From Kitasatospora setae KM-6054 (GTDB lineage Bacteria; Actinomycetota; Actinomycetes; Streptomycetales; Streptomycetaceae), in the NCBI RefSeq assembly GCF_000269985.1, contig NC_016109.1, forward strand, positions 6,785,001 through 6,849,000: 64,000 bases of DNA, given 5' to 3'. The notes under the pieces are model-generated. The model ran no database searches, was not told the origin of the DNA, and saw only the letters and a program-made list of their open reading frames with translations. A program made the position numbers and the translations under genes. How positions within the stretch are numbered: the stretch's first letter is position 1; each line of letters opens with the position of its first letter. Below, in pieces: positions 1-10,100 of this stretch.

Positions 1-3000
1 ACGGCACGCTGCGCTGGGCCGACCTGACCGACCGCCGGGTCACCCCGGCCGACGGCTCGATGCCGCAACACTTCGGCCGGGACTGGACGGTGTGGGCCTC
101 CGTCGCCGACCCGCACGAGACCACCATCTCGGGCCCGCACGACCCGGGGTTCATGGAGCGCTACAGCACCTTCGGCGACACCGCCCGCACCGCCGAACCG
201 ATGGACCTCGACGGCTTCGGCACCCCGCACCCCACCGGCCACGACACCACCCCGGTGGCGGTGGCCGCCTCTGCGACGGTGGCCGCCCCGGCCCACGGGA
301 CGCCGCCCGGGCAGGAGCTCCCGTCCGAGAGCCGGCCGGTCCGCCCGGTGGACGGCGAGGGCGCGGGCCGGGGCACCGGCCTGGGCGGGGGGAGCCGTCC
401 CCGGGCGTCCTCGGCCCCGCCCGAGCTGGGCACCCACGCCGGGCCGGTCCGGGAACAGCGCCCGCCGTCCCCCGAACCGAAGCACACCGCCGAGCCGCCC
501 GCCGCGGTCAAGGACGAAGAGCCGCCCGCCGCACCGGAGTTCCCGCCCGCCGGGCCGCTGGTGAAGGTGCCCGCCGACGGCCTCTGCCTGCTCCACTCGC
601 TCACCGTCGGCCTGCCGGGGCTCACCGGCGCGGGGACGGGGGCCGGCGCGGCGCGGCAGCTGCGCACCGCCGTCGAGGGGCACTTCGGCGCGCTGCCGCT
701 CGAGCACTGGCCGACCGAGGTGGTCTCGCACTACCGCAACGGGATCGTCGCCGAGGGGGCCGCGAGCCGAGAGCAGCTGCTCGACTACCTCCCCGACCAC
801 GCCCGGCAGAACTACCAGGGCCTGCCGCTGGGGGAGTTGCGGGAGATCGTCGGCGCCCACCTCACCGAGAACACCCCGCCGCCGTTCCCGCACGAGCGGC
901 AGGCCCTGCTGGAGACCGTCCGCGGCTGGGAGTCCCGCTGGCGCACCGACGAGGGCGAGATGCTGCCCGCCGCGGCCGCCCACGCGCTGGACCTGCGGCT
1001 GCGCGTCCTCGACCACGACGGCACCCCGCTGGCCGTCTTCGGTCCGGAGGGTGGGCGGCAGGTCACGGTCTACCGCCAGGGCGACCACTACGACGGCAGC
1101 GCCCCCGCGCCCTCCCACCAGGAGCCGCAGCCGCATCCGGAGACCTCTCCGGAGGCGCCCGCCGCTCCGGTGCAGGAGCACCCGGCCGCGCCGGAGCAGG
1201 AGCACGCCCCGGCGCCGGAGAAGCAGCCGTCCCCGCCGCCCGCCGCGGGCGGTACGCCGGTGGCCGGCGGGTCGCGGCCGATCGCGGGGACCGACCTGGT
1301 GGTCGGTCTGACCGGGAACGAGACGGCGGTCCGGGAGCAGGTGATCGCCGCGATCACCCGGGCGGTGCCGGGGGACCGCGCGGCGGCGCGGGCGTTCGCG
1401 GACGCGCACTTCGGCCCCGCGACGCTGCGTCCGGTGCTCGGGGCGCTGTCCCGGGGCGAGACGTGGACGGCGCCGTTCGAGGGGCCGGGCTGGAGCGGCA
1501 ACGTGACGCTGCGCGGCCGGGTCACCGGGGCGACGCACCTGCGGACCGAGAAGATCGAGTTCGAGAACGGCGCCGACCGCACGGTGGCGACCGGCGGCAG
1601 CCGCGACGCGCAGTGGCAGTACAACGTCGGCCTACAGGCCCGGCAGTCCGCCGGGATCACCCAACCCGCCGAACTGGTCGGGTACTTCCATGACCGCGGC
1701 CACGGCCAGGTCAGCATGGACCTCGGCGGCATGGTCGCCCGCTCGAAGACCTCCGAGCCGGCCGACGTCTACGACACCACGATGCGGCTGGAGTTGGACT
1801 TCGGCGACCTGCGGCACGAGGACGTCCCGGTGCGCACCGCGTCCGGCGGCCGGACCGAGACGGTGGACCTCGGGCTGACGGTGGCGGTGCCCGTCCGCCC
1901 GGAGACCGGGCCGAGCAGTGAGCAACGGGTGCCCCCGCAGCGGCTGTTGGACGGCCGGGTCGGCGGACAGGAGATCGTGCTCGACCTGGCACCGCGCGGT
2001 GGCGACGGGGCGGCGGGCCGGCGGCCGGTGGAGGCGCTGCTCGACCGGGTCGAGCAGGCGGGCCGGGCCGAGTTCGGCAAGGACTGGCCCGCGATGCGCG
2101 AACAGGTCCTCGCCGAGGTCGACTTCGCACGCCTCCAGCGCGACCTGAAGAGCATGACGGCCGGCGAACCGGTCACCGTCACGCTCACCGACCGGCGCGG
2201 CCGGAGCCTCGGCACGGTCGAGATCGGCGCACGGGTCGGAGATTTGCGGCAGGTCGGCACGACGAAGGAGACCGAGTTCACCATCGGCACCACCGTCCAG
2301 CAGGTCCGCAGCACCGCGAACACCCGTGGCAACGCGGGGCAGTTCGGTCTGGCCAACGTGCTCAGGCCGGGCTCGGCGCTGGCCGGCGTCGGCGGCGCCG
2401 GGCGGCTCGGCCGGGACCGGGTGGAGATCACCGGCGACAACCGGGTCTCCCAGCTGACCAGCAAGTCGAAGGTGCCCGGTGTGCTCTACGACGGGCCCGT
2501 CCACTACGAGTTGACCTTCAACGGAAAGGGCGAGGCGCACCCGGCGGGCACGGCGGACGTCCGCCTGCTGGTCGACCGAGCCGACACGACCGCCGAGCAG
2601 AAGCCCCCCGTGCCGCCCAAGGACGGCGAACCGGCCACGGATCCGGTCGCCGGGCAGGCCCCGCCGCCCGTACCGCCGAAGGACGCCACGCCGGAAGGCA
2701 CGCCGGACGGCGAGCCCGCGCTGCACGAGGTCACCGCCCCGCCGGACTCGGTCTGGCGCGGCGGGGACGACCGGGGCGGGCTCGGCGAGACCGTCGTCGT
2801 CCGGGACGTGGAGTCCACGACCGCGCTGCGCGGTGCGGTGGACCGGCAGGGCCGGGAGCGCTTCGGCAAGGACTGGGACGCCGTCCGCGACCAGGTCCTC
2901 CAGGGGTTCAGCCAGCCGAACCTGGCCGCCCGGCTGACCGGGATGACCCGGGGCGAACCGCTGGTGGTGAAGGTCCCGGGCAAGGAGGACCTGGTGGTCA

Positions 3001-6000
3001 CCGCCACCGCCCGGGTCCGGGAGATGACCTACCGGCGGGAGGACGGCAAGGCCGAGCTCAACACGGTCAACGAGACCGGTGCGTTCAGCGTCGAACGGCA
3101 GCTGCTGGCCCGTACCGCGGCCGCCAACGGCCGACTGGGCGGCAGCCCCGTCAAGGGCACGCCCGGCGTCGACCTGGTCGCCACCGGCTCCGGCCAGCGC
3201 CGCGACCGCGCGGGCGCCCAGGGCCGGCAGGCCGACCGGGTGTACGCCAACGGCAAGTACGCCGCCGCGCAGGTGATCTACGGCGCGGAGCTGGTCGTCG
3301 ACGTGCACCTCGGCCGCCCCGGCGAGACGCCGCCCGGCGGCCGCTCCGAGGTCTCGGCGCCGGTCCGCGTCGAGGTGGGCCTGGACGCCCGGGACACAGT
3401 CAAGGCGCAGGCGGCGCGCACCGAGGACGGCATGGTCTCCTTCCGGCCGCCGAAGAGCGCCGCCGTGGACGGGAGTTCACCGAAGGCGACCGGACCGGCA
3501 GGGGCCGCCGGGTCGGCCGGGTCCGCCGGGACGCACACCGCCCCGCCGCGGATCCGTGAGCGCGGCGAGCTGAACGCCTCGTACGTCGTGCACAGCCTGA
3601 GCGGGGCGGACCGGGTGCGCTCGACGGTGGAGGACGCCCTGCGCGCCAAGTACGGCGAGCCGTCCGAGGAGGTGCGGCAGCAGCTCGCGGCGAGCCTCGA
3701 CCGGGTCGCGTTGAAGACCCAGCTGTCCCGGCTGACCCGGGGCGAGCGGCTCACCGAGACGGTCTCCGGTACCACTTGGAAGGCCGAGATCACCGTCACC
3801 GCCCGTACCGGGGAGTCGAGTTACCACTCCTCGGCGGCCAAGTACGAGTTCGAGTCCGGTACTCGGACCTCCAGCGGCCAGGGCAACCTGCGCGACCGCC
3901 GCGACCGGCTGGACGGCGGCGGGCAGTTCGGCGTGCGGACCCCGGTGCTTAACGTCGCCGGCGGCTACACCCACCGCATCGACCGCACGTACGGCCGGGG
4001 CACCGAGACCGTCGGCTCGACGTCCAACCGGGGCAAGCACGTCGAACCGGCCGTGTTCTTCGACGTGGACGCCGCGTACCAGGTCAAGGTCGAGTTCAAG
4101 CGGCTCGGCGTCGCCGACGGCTCGGTCTCGCACCGGGTCGACACGGTGGCCCGGGTGGCCGCGCCGGAACGCGACGCCGTCCCGGTCGGCGGGCCGGTCC
4201 AGCGGACGACCGGCAGACAGCCCAAGGGATTCGTCGAGGGCCGACGGCTGGACTCCTCGGCGATCGTCACCGACGTGCACGCGCTGCCCGGCGCGAAGGG
4301 CGCCCCGAACGGCGTCGCCCCGAAGGGTGCCCCGAACGGCGCCCCCGGGAGGACGCTGGGCGAGTCGATCCGGAGCCAGCTGGAGTCCGGCTGGAAACCC
4401 GGTCGGGGCGCCGGGAGGCCCTCCGGCGAGGGCGCGTCGGCGAGCAACCCGTTCGGCTCCGACTGGGCGGGCATCAGCCGCAAGCTCGACCGGGAACTCA
4501 CCCCCGACCGGTTGCAGTCCCGGCTGAAGGGCATGACCGCCGGGGACGAGATCGTGGTGCGGCACGGTCGGACCACCGTCCGGGTCGGCGCCGTGCTGCG
4601 CGACCGGATGGAGCACCTGGGCGACACCGGCACCACCGAGTTCAACGCGGGCACCGACGTGCAGCGCACCTTCGCGCACACCGGCGGCACCGGGACGGGC
4701 CACAACGGCCTGCTCGGCGTCACCGGCGCCGCCCCCGTGCCGGGCGCGCCCGCCGTCTCGGTGACGGCCGGGCTGACCGGTACCGGCGGCCGCGGCCACG
4801 ACCACGCGGACGTGCGCACCGGCTCGGCCTCGGCAGGCATGGCCACCAAGGCCAAACTGCCCGGCAGCGCCTACCGGGGCGAGGCGGAGCTCCAGTTCAC
4901 CATCACCCGCCGGCCGTGGGTGGGCCCCTCCGTCCAGCAGCGGCGCACCGCGGTGGTCGGCTTCGAGACCATCGTGGAGACCGGCGAGACCGTGCCGGTC
5001 CGCCAATCCGGTTCCGGCCGGGGGGAGCCCGACGGCACCGTCCCGGTGCAGGCCCCCGAGGCGGTCGGCGTCCCCGTCCCGCCCGAACGGGTCTGGGACG
5101 GCGGGCTGCGCGACACCGACGTGCTGCGCTGGCTCGGCGACGTCGGCGGCGTCCAGGACCTGGTGCGGCTGCGCGGCGAGGAGTACTTCGGCCGGTCGGC
5201 GTGGAAGGACCTGGCGCCGGTGGTCGGCACCGTCACCACGCACAGCCACGTCTCCGCGCTGTTCGGCACCGCCAGCCAGGGCGCCGAGATCGCGGCCAGC
5301 ATCCCGACCGGGCGGCTGTCGCTCGGCGGGGGCAAGGGCGTGCAGGTCGGCGTCAAGGTCGTCGCGCTCGAACACGGCGACACCGACCGGGCGGTGGAAC
5401 TCAGCCCCGCCAACGCGACCGCCGCCGGCACCGTCCGCTCCGACCTGGCGACCGGACACGCGGGCGCCCAGGGCCAGTTGGGCGCCAAGATCACCGGCGA
5501 CGTCACCCACAACCCCGCCCTCACCGCCGGAGCCCAGCGGCTGTGGCGCGAGGGCGGCAGCCGCGCCGACTCCGGACAGACCGTCTCCAACGGCAAGTTC
5601 GCCGCCCCGACGGCCCGCTACACCGGCCACGCCGAGGTCGAGGTGACGTTCTTCGACGGCGACCGCCGACCCGTCACCGAGAAGGGCCTCGTCCCCTTCA
5701 CCGTCGACCTCCCGCTCGCCGAGACCACCACGTCCGACGTCCCCGGCGACCACTACCTCGCCTTCACCCCCGACCACCGCTCCGGCGCACTCCGCTTCGG
5801 CACCGACGCCCGCCTCCTCGACGAGGTGCACGGCGTGCTGAACGGCGGCCCGGGCGGCGGCCCGGACGGGACCCCGGGCGGCGGCCCGGACGGGGCCCCG
5901 AACGGCGGTGGACGTCCGTACGACCACGCCGCGAGCACGCCCGCCGCCCGCGACCGGCTGACCGGCACCGTGCGGCTCGGACAGGCCGTCTACGGGCGGG

Positions 6001-7055
6001 AGTTCACGGCGGACACCGCCGCCGGCCGGTCCCGGATCGAGACCACCCACCGGCTGGTCGAACTCTCCGGCGGCAGCTCGGACAGCGCGGCCCGCCTGCT
6101 CGGCGGACTCCTCGGCACCCCCGACGGCGCCCCGCTCCCCGCCGCCGAGGTCCGCAAGGCCCTCGACCACCTGCAAGGGCGCGGCCCCGCCGGGACGTTC
6201 ACCCTCGACGACCTGATCGACGGCGCCCGGGACGGCTGGCCCACCCGACCGCCGTACGACGTCCACCGCACAGCCTGGACCGACCACGGCCCCGCCAGCG
6301 AACTGCTCACCGCCGCGATGGCCACCGCCGCCGACGCGACCCTCCCGCTCCTCCCCACCGGCACCCCGGCCGGCGGCCGCCTGCACCTCACCGTCACCGG
6401 CGAGGGCGCCGACCTGCCGCTGCACCGGGAGTTCACCCTCGACGGCAGCGACCCGGCCGAACAGATCCGCGCCCTGGAAGGCTCCACCTACCTCAAGCCG
6501 GGCAACACCCCCCGCGAGGTGACCGTCCGCCTGGCCTCGGCCGGGGCACCGGTCGGGGGGTCGGTCGGGGGGTCGGTTGGGGGATCAGCCGGGGCGTCAA
6601 CCGGGACGCAGGGCGGCGGGCCGGACTGGGACTACCGGGTCACCGCCCGGGCCGACCGCAGCCGCGAGCTGGTGCTGCGCCATCGGCGGGCGGACGAGGC
6701 GGCGGCGGTGGAGCGGTCGGTGGTGGGGGGCGGGAGCCAGCCGGTCGGTGGCGCGTCGATGGGTGACACGTCAATCAGTGTCGAGTCGAATGGTGACGTG
6801 TCATTTAATGACGCGGCACCTAATGACGTGACATCTAATGACGCGGCAACTGGTGTCACGACAACCAATGACGTGACATCTAGTGTCGCGGCAACCAATG
6901 ACGTGACATCTGGTGTCACGACAACTGGTGACGCGTCAATCGATGTCGCGACAACAAGTGACACATCACGGAACGCCGCCACCGTCACGGCCCGCATCAC
7001 CGCACTGGACGCGTTCGTCGCAAGCCTGGGGGCACCCCCCGAGGCATCAGTCTGA
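1..7055 (+). CDS. Giant multidomain protein, 3' part (OTU-like domain, repeated modules, pentapeptide tail)
   Basis: The frame is open from the first bases, so the true start lies upstream; at least 2350 residues are present. After a Pro/Ala-rich stretch comes an OTU-like cysteine protease segment (about nt 555-1110): a Cys codon at 585-587 in the motif ADGLCLLHS and a His codon at 1086-1088 in GDHYDG. From about 1300 to 5650 there are five to six related modules of about 250 residues. Each opens with a motif like FGKDWxxxRxQV followed by LxxMTxGEPxxV, at nt near 1400, 2070, 2860, 3645, 4450 and 5185. The last 70 codons are a 15-bp repeat tract. Streptomycetes encode several such giant proteins, some annotated as 'lonely Cys' proteins. 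Toxin, protease or surface roles are all possible; none is proven here. Confidence 0.85.
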   Translation, partial: GTLRWADLTDRRVTPADGSMPQHFGRDWTVWASVADPHETTISGPHDPGFMERYSTFGDTARTAEPMDLDGFGTPHPTGHDTTPVAVAASATVAAPAHGTPPGQELPSESRPVRPVDGEGAGRGTGLGGGSRPRASSAPPELGTHAGPVREQRPPSPEPKHTAEPPAAVKDEEPPAAPEFPPAGPLVKVPADGLCLLHSLTVGLPGLTGAGTGAGAARQLRTAVEGHFGALPLEHWPTEVVSHYRNGIVAEGAASREQLLDYLPDHARQNYQGLPLGELREIVGAHLTENTPPPFPHERQALLETVRGWESRWRTDEGEMLPAAAAHALDLRLRVLDHDGTPLAVFGPEGGRQVTVYRQGDHYDGSAPAPSHQEPQPHPETSPEAPAAPVQEHPAAPEQEHAPAPEKQPSPPPAAGGTPVAGGSRPIAGTDLVVGLTGNETAVREQVIAAITRAVPGDRAAARAFADAHFGPATLRPVLGALSRGETWTAPFEGPGWSGNVTLRGRVTGATHLRTEKIEFENGADRTVATGGSRDAQWQYNVGLQARQSAGITQPAELVGYFHDRGHGQVSMDLGGMVARSKTSEPADVYDTTMRLELDFGDLRHEDVPVRTASGGRTETVDLGLTVAVPVRPETGPSSEQRVPPQRLLDGRVGGQEIVLDLAPRGGDGAAGRRPVEALLDRVEQAGRAEFGKDWPAMREQVLAEVDFARLQRDLKSMTAGEPVTVTLTDRRGRSLGTVEIGARVGDLRQVGTTKETEFTIGTTVQQVRSTANTRGNAGQFGLANVLRPGSALAGVGGAGRLGRDRVEITGDNRVSQLTSKSKVPGVLYDGPVHYELTFNGKGEAHPAGTADVRLLVDRADTTAEQKPPVPPKDGEPATDPVAGQAPPPVPPKDATPEGTPDGEPALHEVTAPPDSVWRGGDDRGGLGETVVVRDVESTTALRGAVDRQGRERFGKDWDAVRDQVLQGFSQPNLAARLTGMTRGEPLVVKVPGKEDLVVTATARVREMTYRREDGKAELNTVNETGAFSVERQLLARTAAANGRLGGSPVKGTPGVDLVATGSGQRRDRAGAQGRQADRVYANGKYAAAQVIYGAELVVDVHLGRPGETPPGGRSEVSAPVRVEVGLDARDTVKAQAARTEDGMVSFRPPKSAAVDGSSPKATGPAGAAGSAGSAGTHTAPPRIRERGELNASYVVHSLSGADRVRSTVEDALRAKYGEPSEEVRQQLAASLDRVALKTQLSRLTRGERLTETVSGTTWKAEITVTARTGESSYHSSAAKYEFESGTRTSSGQGNLRDRRDRLDGGGQFGVRTPVLNVAGGYTHRIDRTYGRGTETVGSTSNRGKHVEPAVFFDVDAAYQVKVEFKRLGVADGSVSHRVDTVARVAAPERDAVPVGGPVQRTTGRQPKGFVEGRRLDSSAIVTDVHALPGAKGAPNGVAPKGAPNGAPGRTLGESIRSQLESGWKPGRGAGRPSGEGASASNPFGSDWAGISRKLDRELTPDRLQSRLKGMTAGDEIVVRHGRTTVRVGAVLRDRMEHLGDTGTTEFNAGTDVQRTFAHTGGTGTGHNGLLGVTGAAPVPGAPAVSVTAGLTGTGGRGHDHADVRTGSASAGMATKAKLPGSAYRGEAELQFTITRRPWVGPSVQQRRTAVVGFETIVETGETVPVRQSGSGRGEPDGTVPVQAPEAVGVPVPPERVWDGGLRDTDVLRWLGDVGGVQDLVRLRGEEYFGRSAWKDLAPVVGTVTTHSHVSALFGTASQGAEIAASIPTGRLSLGGGKGVQVGVKVVALEHGDTDRAVELSPANATAAGTVRSDLATGHAGAQGQLGAKITGDVTHNPALTAGAQRLWREGGSRADSGQTVSNGKFAAPTARYTGHAEVEVTFFDGDRRPVTEKGLVPFTVDLPLAETTTSDVPGDHYLAFTPDHRSGALRFGTDARLLDEVHGVLNGGPGGGPDGTPGGGPDGAPNGGGRPYDHAASTPAARDRLTGTVRLGQAVYGREFTADTAAGRSRIETTHRLVELSGGSSDSAARLLGGLLGTPDGAPLPAAEVRKALDHLQGRGPAGTFTLDDLIDGARDGWPTRPPYDVHRTAWTDHGPASELLTAAMATAADATLPLLPTGTPAGGRLHLTVTGEGADLPLHREFTLDGSDPAEQIRALEGSTYLKPGNTPREVTVRLASAGAPVGGSVGGSVGGSAGASTGTQGGGPDWDYRVTARADRSRELVLRHRRADEAAAVERSVVGGGSQPVGGASMGDTSISVESNGDVSFNDAAPNDVTSNDAATGVTTTNDVTSSVAATNDVTSGVTTTGDASIDVATTSDTSRNAATVTARITALDAFVASLGAPPEASV
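6762..6971 (+). repeat. 14 x 15-bp in-frame minisatellite (pentapeptide repeat)
   Basis: Fourteen 15-bp units lie head to tail, in frame with the giant gene. The commonest unit is AATGACGTGACATCT (three identical copies). They encode pentapeptides such as NDVTS, NDAAT and GVTTT. GC is roughly 50% against over 70% on both sides. Each unit starts with a TGAC- or TGTC-like core, so the tract also carries many short palindromes related to TGACGTGTCA. Confidence 0.95.
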
Positions 7056-7136
7056 CCGGCAGGGGACATCCGGGGCGCGCGGCCGCCGAGCCCGACAGCG
7101 GGCTCGGCGGCCGCACCGGCCGACCCGGTGGCATGC

Positions 7137-7157
7137 ACCGGATAACGACCGGATAAC
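7137..7157 (+). promoter_or_regulatory. 11-bp-period direct repeat upstream of the SARP gene
   Basis: ACCGGATAAC occurs at 7137-7146 and 7148-7157, a spacing of 11 bp. A weaker copy (ACCGGACAAG) is at 7165-7174. SARP regulators are known to bind direct repeats spaced at one helical turn near the promoter, so this could be an autoregulatory site. No convincing -10 element was identified. Confidence 0.35.
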
Positions 7158-7194
7158 CTCCGTGACCGGACAAGCACCAAGATAGGGGTACACG

Positions 7195-10100
7195 GTGAAA
7201 TTCCGGCTGCTCGGGGCGGTGACGGCGGACGGCGCCGACGGCGAGCTCCAGCTCGGACCGGAGAAGCGACGCAGCCTGCTGGCCCTGCTCCTGCTGCGCC
7301 GCAACCGCGCCGTCTCCGTCGCCCAGCTCACCGAGGCGCTGTGGGTGGACGAACCGCCCGCCAACGCCCGCACCGTCGTGCAGAGCCACGTCTCCCGGCT
7401 GCGGGCGCTGCTGGCCGAGGCACGGGCCGACCGGTACGGGGTCCAGCTGGCCACGGCCGGTGACGCCTACACGCTGCACCTGCCCGAGGGCCTGCTCGAC
7501 GTCGAGCAGTTCGACGCGCTGGTGGCCGCCGCCCGGGGCGAGCAGCGGTCCACCGAGGTGGTCGGCGCCCTGGAGCACGCCCTCGGCCTGTGGCGCGGTC
7601 CCGCCCTCACCGGCACGGTCTCCAGCGCCCCGCTGGAAGCCTGGCGGCAGACCCTGGAGGAGAACCGGCTCGCCGCCGTCGAGGCCCTCGCCGACCACCT
7701 CCAGCGGCTCGGCGAGCCCGCCCGGGCCGCCGAGCTGCTGCGCGCCGAGACGGTCGCCCACCCGCTGCGCGAATCCCTGGTCTCGGCGCTGATGCTCGCC
7801 CTGTTCCGGGCCGGTCGGCAGTGCGACGCCATCGACTGGTACCACCGCACCCGGGAGTCCCTCGCCGACCGCCTCGGCGTCGACCCCGGCCGGGCCCTGA
7901 ACGCCGCGTACGAGCGCATCCTGCGCGGAGAAGGCGCCGAGGGGGGCCCGGCGGCGGGCCCGGAGGCGGCGGGCGGGCCGCCGCTGTCCGCGCCCGCGCC
8001 CGGGTTCACGCCCGCGGCCGGTGCGGCCGGCGCCGCCACGGCCGACGCCACTGTCGACGCCGGTGCCGGTGCCGGTGCCGGTGCCGCGTACGGGGCGAAG
8101 CCGAGCATTCCCGCGCAGCGCACCTCCTTCCGGAGCGGCGCCGCCATGGGCACCGCCGGGACCGCGTTCCAGCCGCAGTACCGTCCGGAGCCCCAGGCGG
8201 CGCCCCGTCCGCAGGCCGCGTCGGAGCCCCCGCCCGCCGGCCTCCCGTCCGTGATACAGCCGTCCGTGATGCAGCCGTCCGTGGTGCAGCCGTCCGCCGC
8301 CGACGCGCCGGTCGGGGGTGAAGTGCCGTCAGTCGTCGACCTGTTGCCCCGGGCACCGCGCGGCTTCTACGGCCGGGTGGCCGAACTCGCCGCGCTCGGG
8401 GACGCGTTGCGTACGGGGCCGGACGGGGCGATCGCGCTGGTGACCGGTCCGGCGGGGGTCGGGAAGACCGCGCTCGCGCTGCGCTGGGCGCACCTGAACG
8501 GCGAGCGTTTCCCGGACGGGGTGCTGTTCGCCGACCTGGGCGGGTTCAGTGACCGGCCGGATCGCGAAGTCGGCGACGTGCTGGCGGAGTTCCTGGTCGC
8601 GCTGGGTACCGCGCACGAGGAACTGCCGCCGACCCTGGCGGGCCGGGCCGCGCTCTACCGGCGGGTCAGCACCGGCCGTCGGCTGCTGGTGGTGATCGAC
8701 AACGCCCGGGAGTCCGAGCAGGTCCGCCCGCTGCTGCCGGCCGGTGCCGACTCGGCCGCGCTGGTCACCAGCCGGCACCGGATGCTGGCCCTGGTCGCCT
8801 CCGAACTCGCCCGCCCCGTACCGCTCACGGTGCTGCGCCCGGAGGAGTCGGCCGCGCTGCTGGCCCGGGTGCTCGGGCCGGGCCGGATCGCCGCCGAGCC
8901 GACGGCGTCCCGCGAACTCGCCGACCTGTGCGACGGGTTGCCGCTCGCGCTGCGGGTCGCCGCCGCCAAGGCCGCCGCCGACCCGCGCCGCGGCCTGGCC
9001 GTCGTGGTCGATCAACTGCGGCACGAGCAGCGCCGGTTGAGCCACCTCGCGGCCGAGGAGATCAGCGTCACCAGTGCCCTGCGGATCTCCCACGAGCAGC
9101 TGCCGCCCACCGCCGCCCGGCTGTTCCGGGCGCTCGGCCTGCACCCGGGCCCGATGGTCGACCCGTACACCGCCGCTGCCCTCGCCGACCTCGAACACCA
9201 CACCGCCGCCGAGGCGTTGGAGCAGCTCGCGGCCACCCACCTGGTCACCGAGACCGGCTTCGAGCAGTACACCCTGCACGACCTGGTGTGGCTGTACGCC
9301 CGCCAACTCGCCGCCGAGACCGGCCGGTCCGAGCAGCGCACCGCCCGGGCCCGGCTCGCCGACCAGTACCTGTACGCGGGCCTGGCCGCCGCGCAGTGCG
9401 CCGAACCCGGCAGCAAGCCCTGCTGCGAGCCGCCCGCCGGCAGCCACCGTCCGCGCGCCGTACCCGAGTTCACCGACGTCGAGGACGCCCTGCAGTGGAT
9501 CGGCGCGCACCGCGAGACGCTCGCCGAGGTGATCGCCACCACGAGCCCGGAGCGGGCCTGGCGGCTGGTGCTCACCCAGTGGCCGCTGATCCTGCGCCGG
9601 GTGCGCGACGGCTGGGTGCCGCAGCTCCAACTCGCCCTGGAGGCCGCGATGGAGACCGGCCACACGGACGGCGAGAGCCAGGTCCGGGCCCTGCTCGGCT
9701 GGGTGCTGGTCTCCAACCGCCGCCTGCACGAGGCCGCGATCTGCCTCACCCCAGCCGCCGAGCTCGCCGCCCGGGCCGGAAACCAGGTCGGCCGGGCGAT
9801 CGCGCTGATCAACCTGGCCGCCGTGCACTCCGAACTCGCCGACCACGGCGCGGCCGGTGCGGGCCTGGCCCAGGCGCTGGAGATCGCGATGGCCGCCGAC
9901 CACCCGCACACCGTCGCCCTCGCGCTCCAGCACCTCGCCCGCCACCACCTGGACGCCGGCCGCCCCCGCCCCGCCCTCGACCACGCCCTGCACGGCATCG
10001 CGCTGGCCACCGAGGAGGGCCCCGGCCCGCGCCGCGTCCTGCTGCACACCACCGCGGGCGAGGCCCTCTCCGCGCTCGGCCGCCACCCCGAGGCCCGCGC

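Noticed and set aside
1632..6425. Long open frames on the strand opposite the giant gene
   Set aside because: They mirror the GC-rich third positions of the plus-strand gene and read as Gly/Arg/Ala-rich low-complexity protein without domains or ribosome sites.
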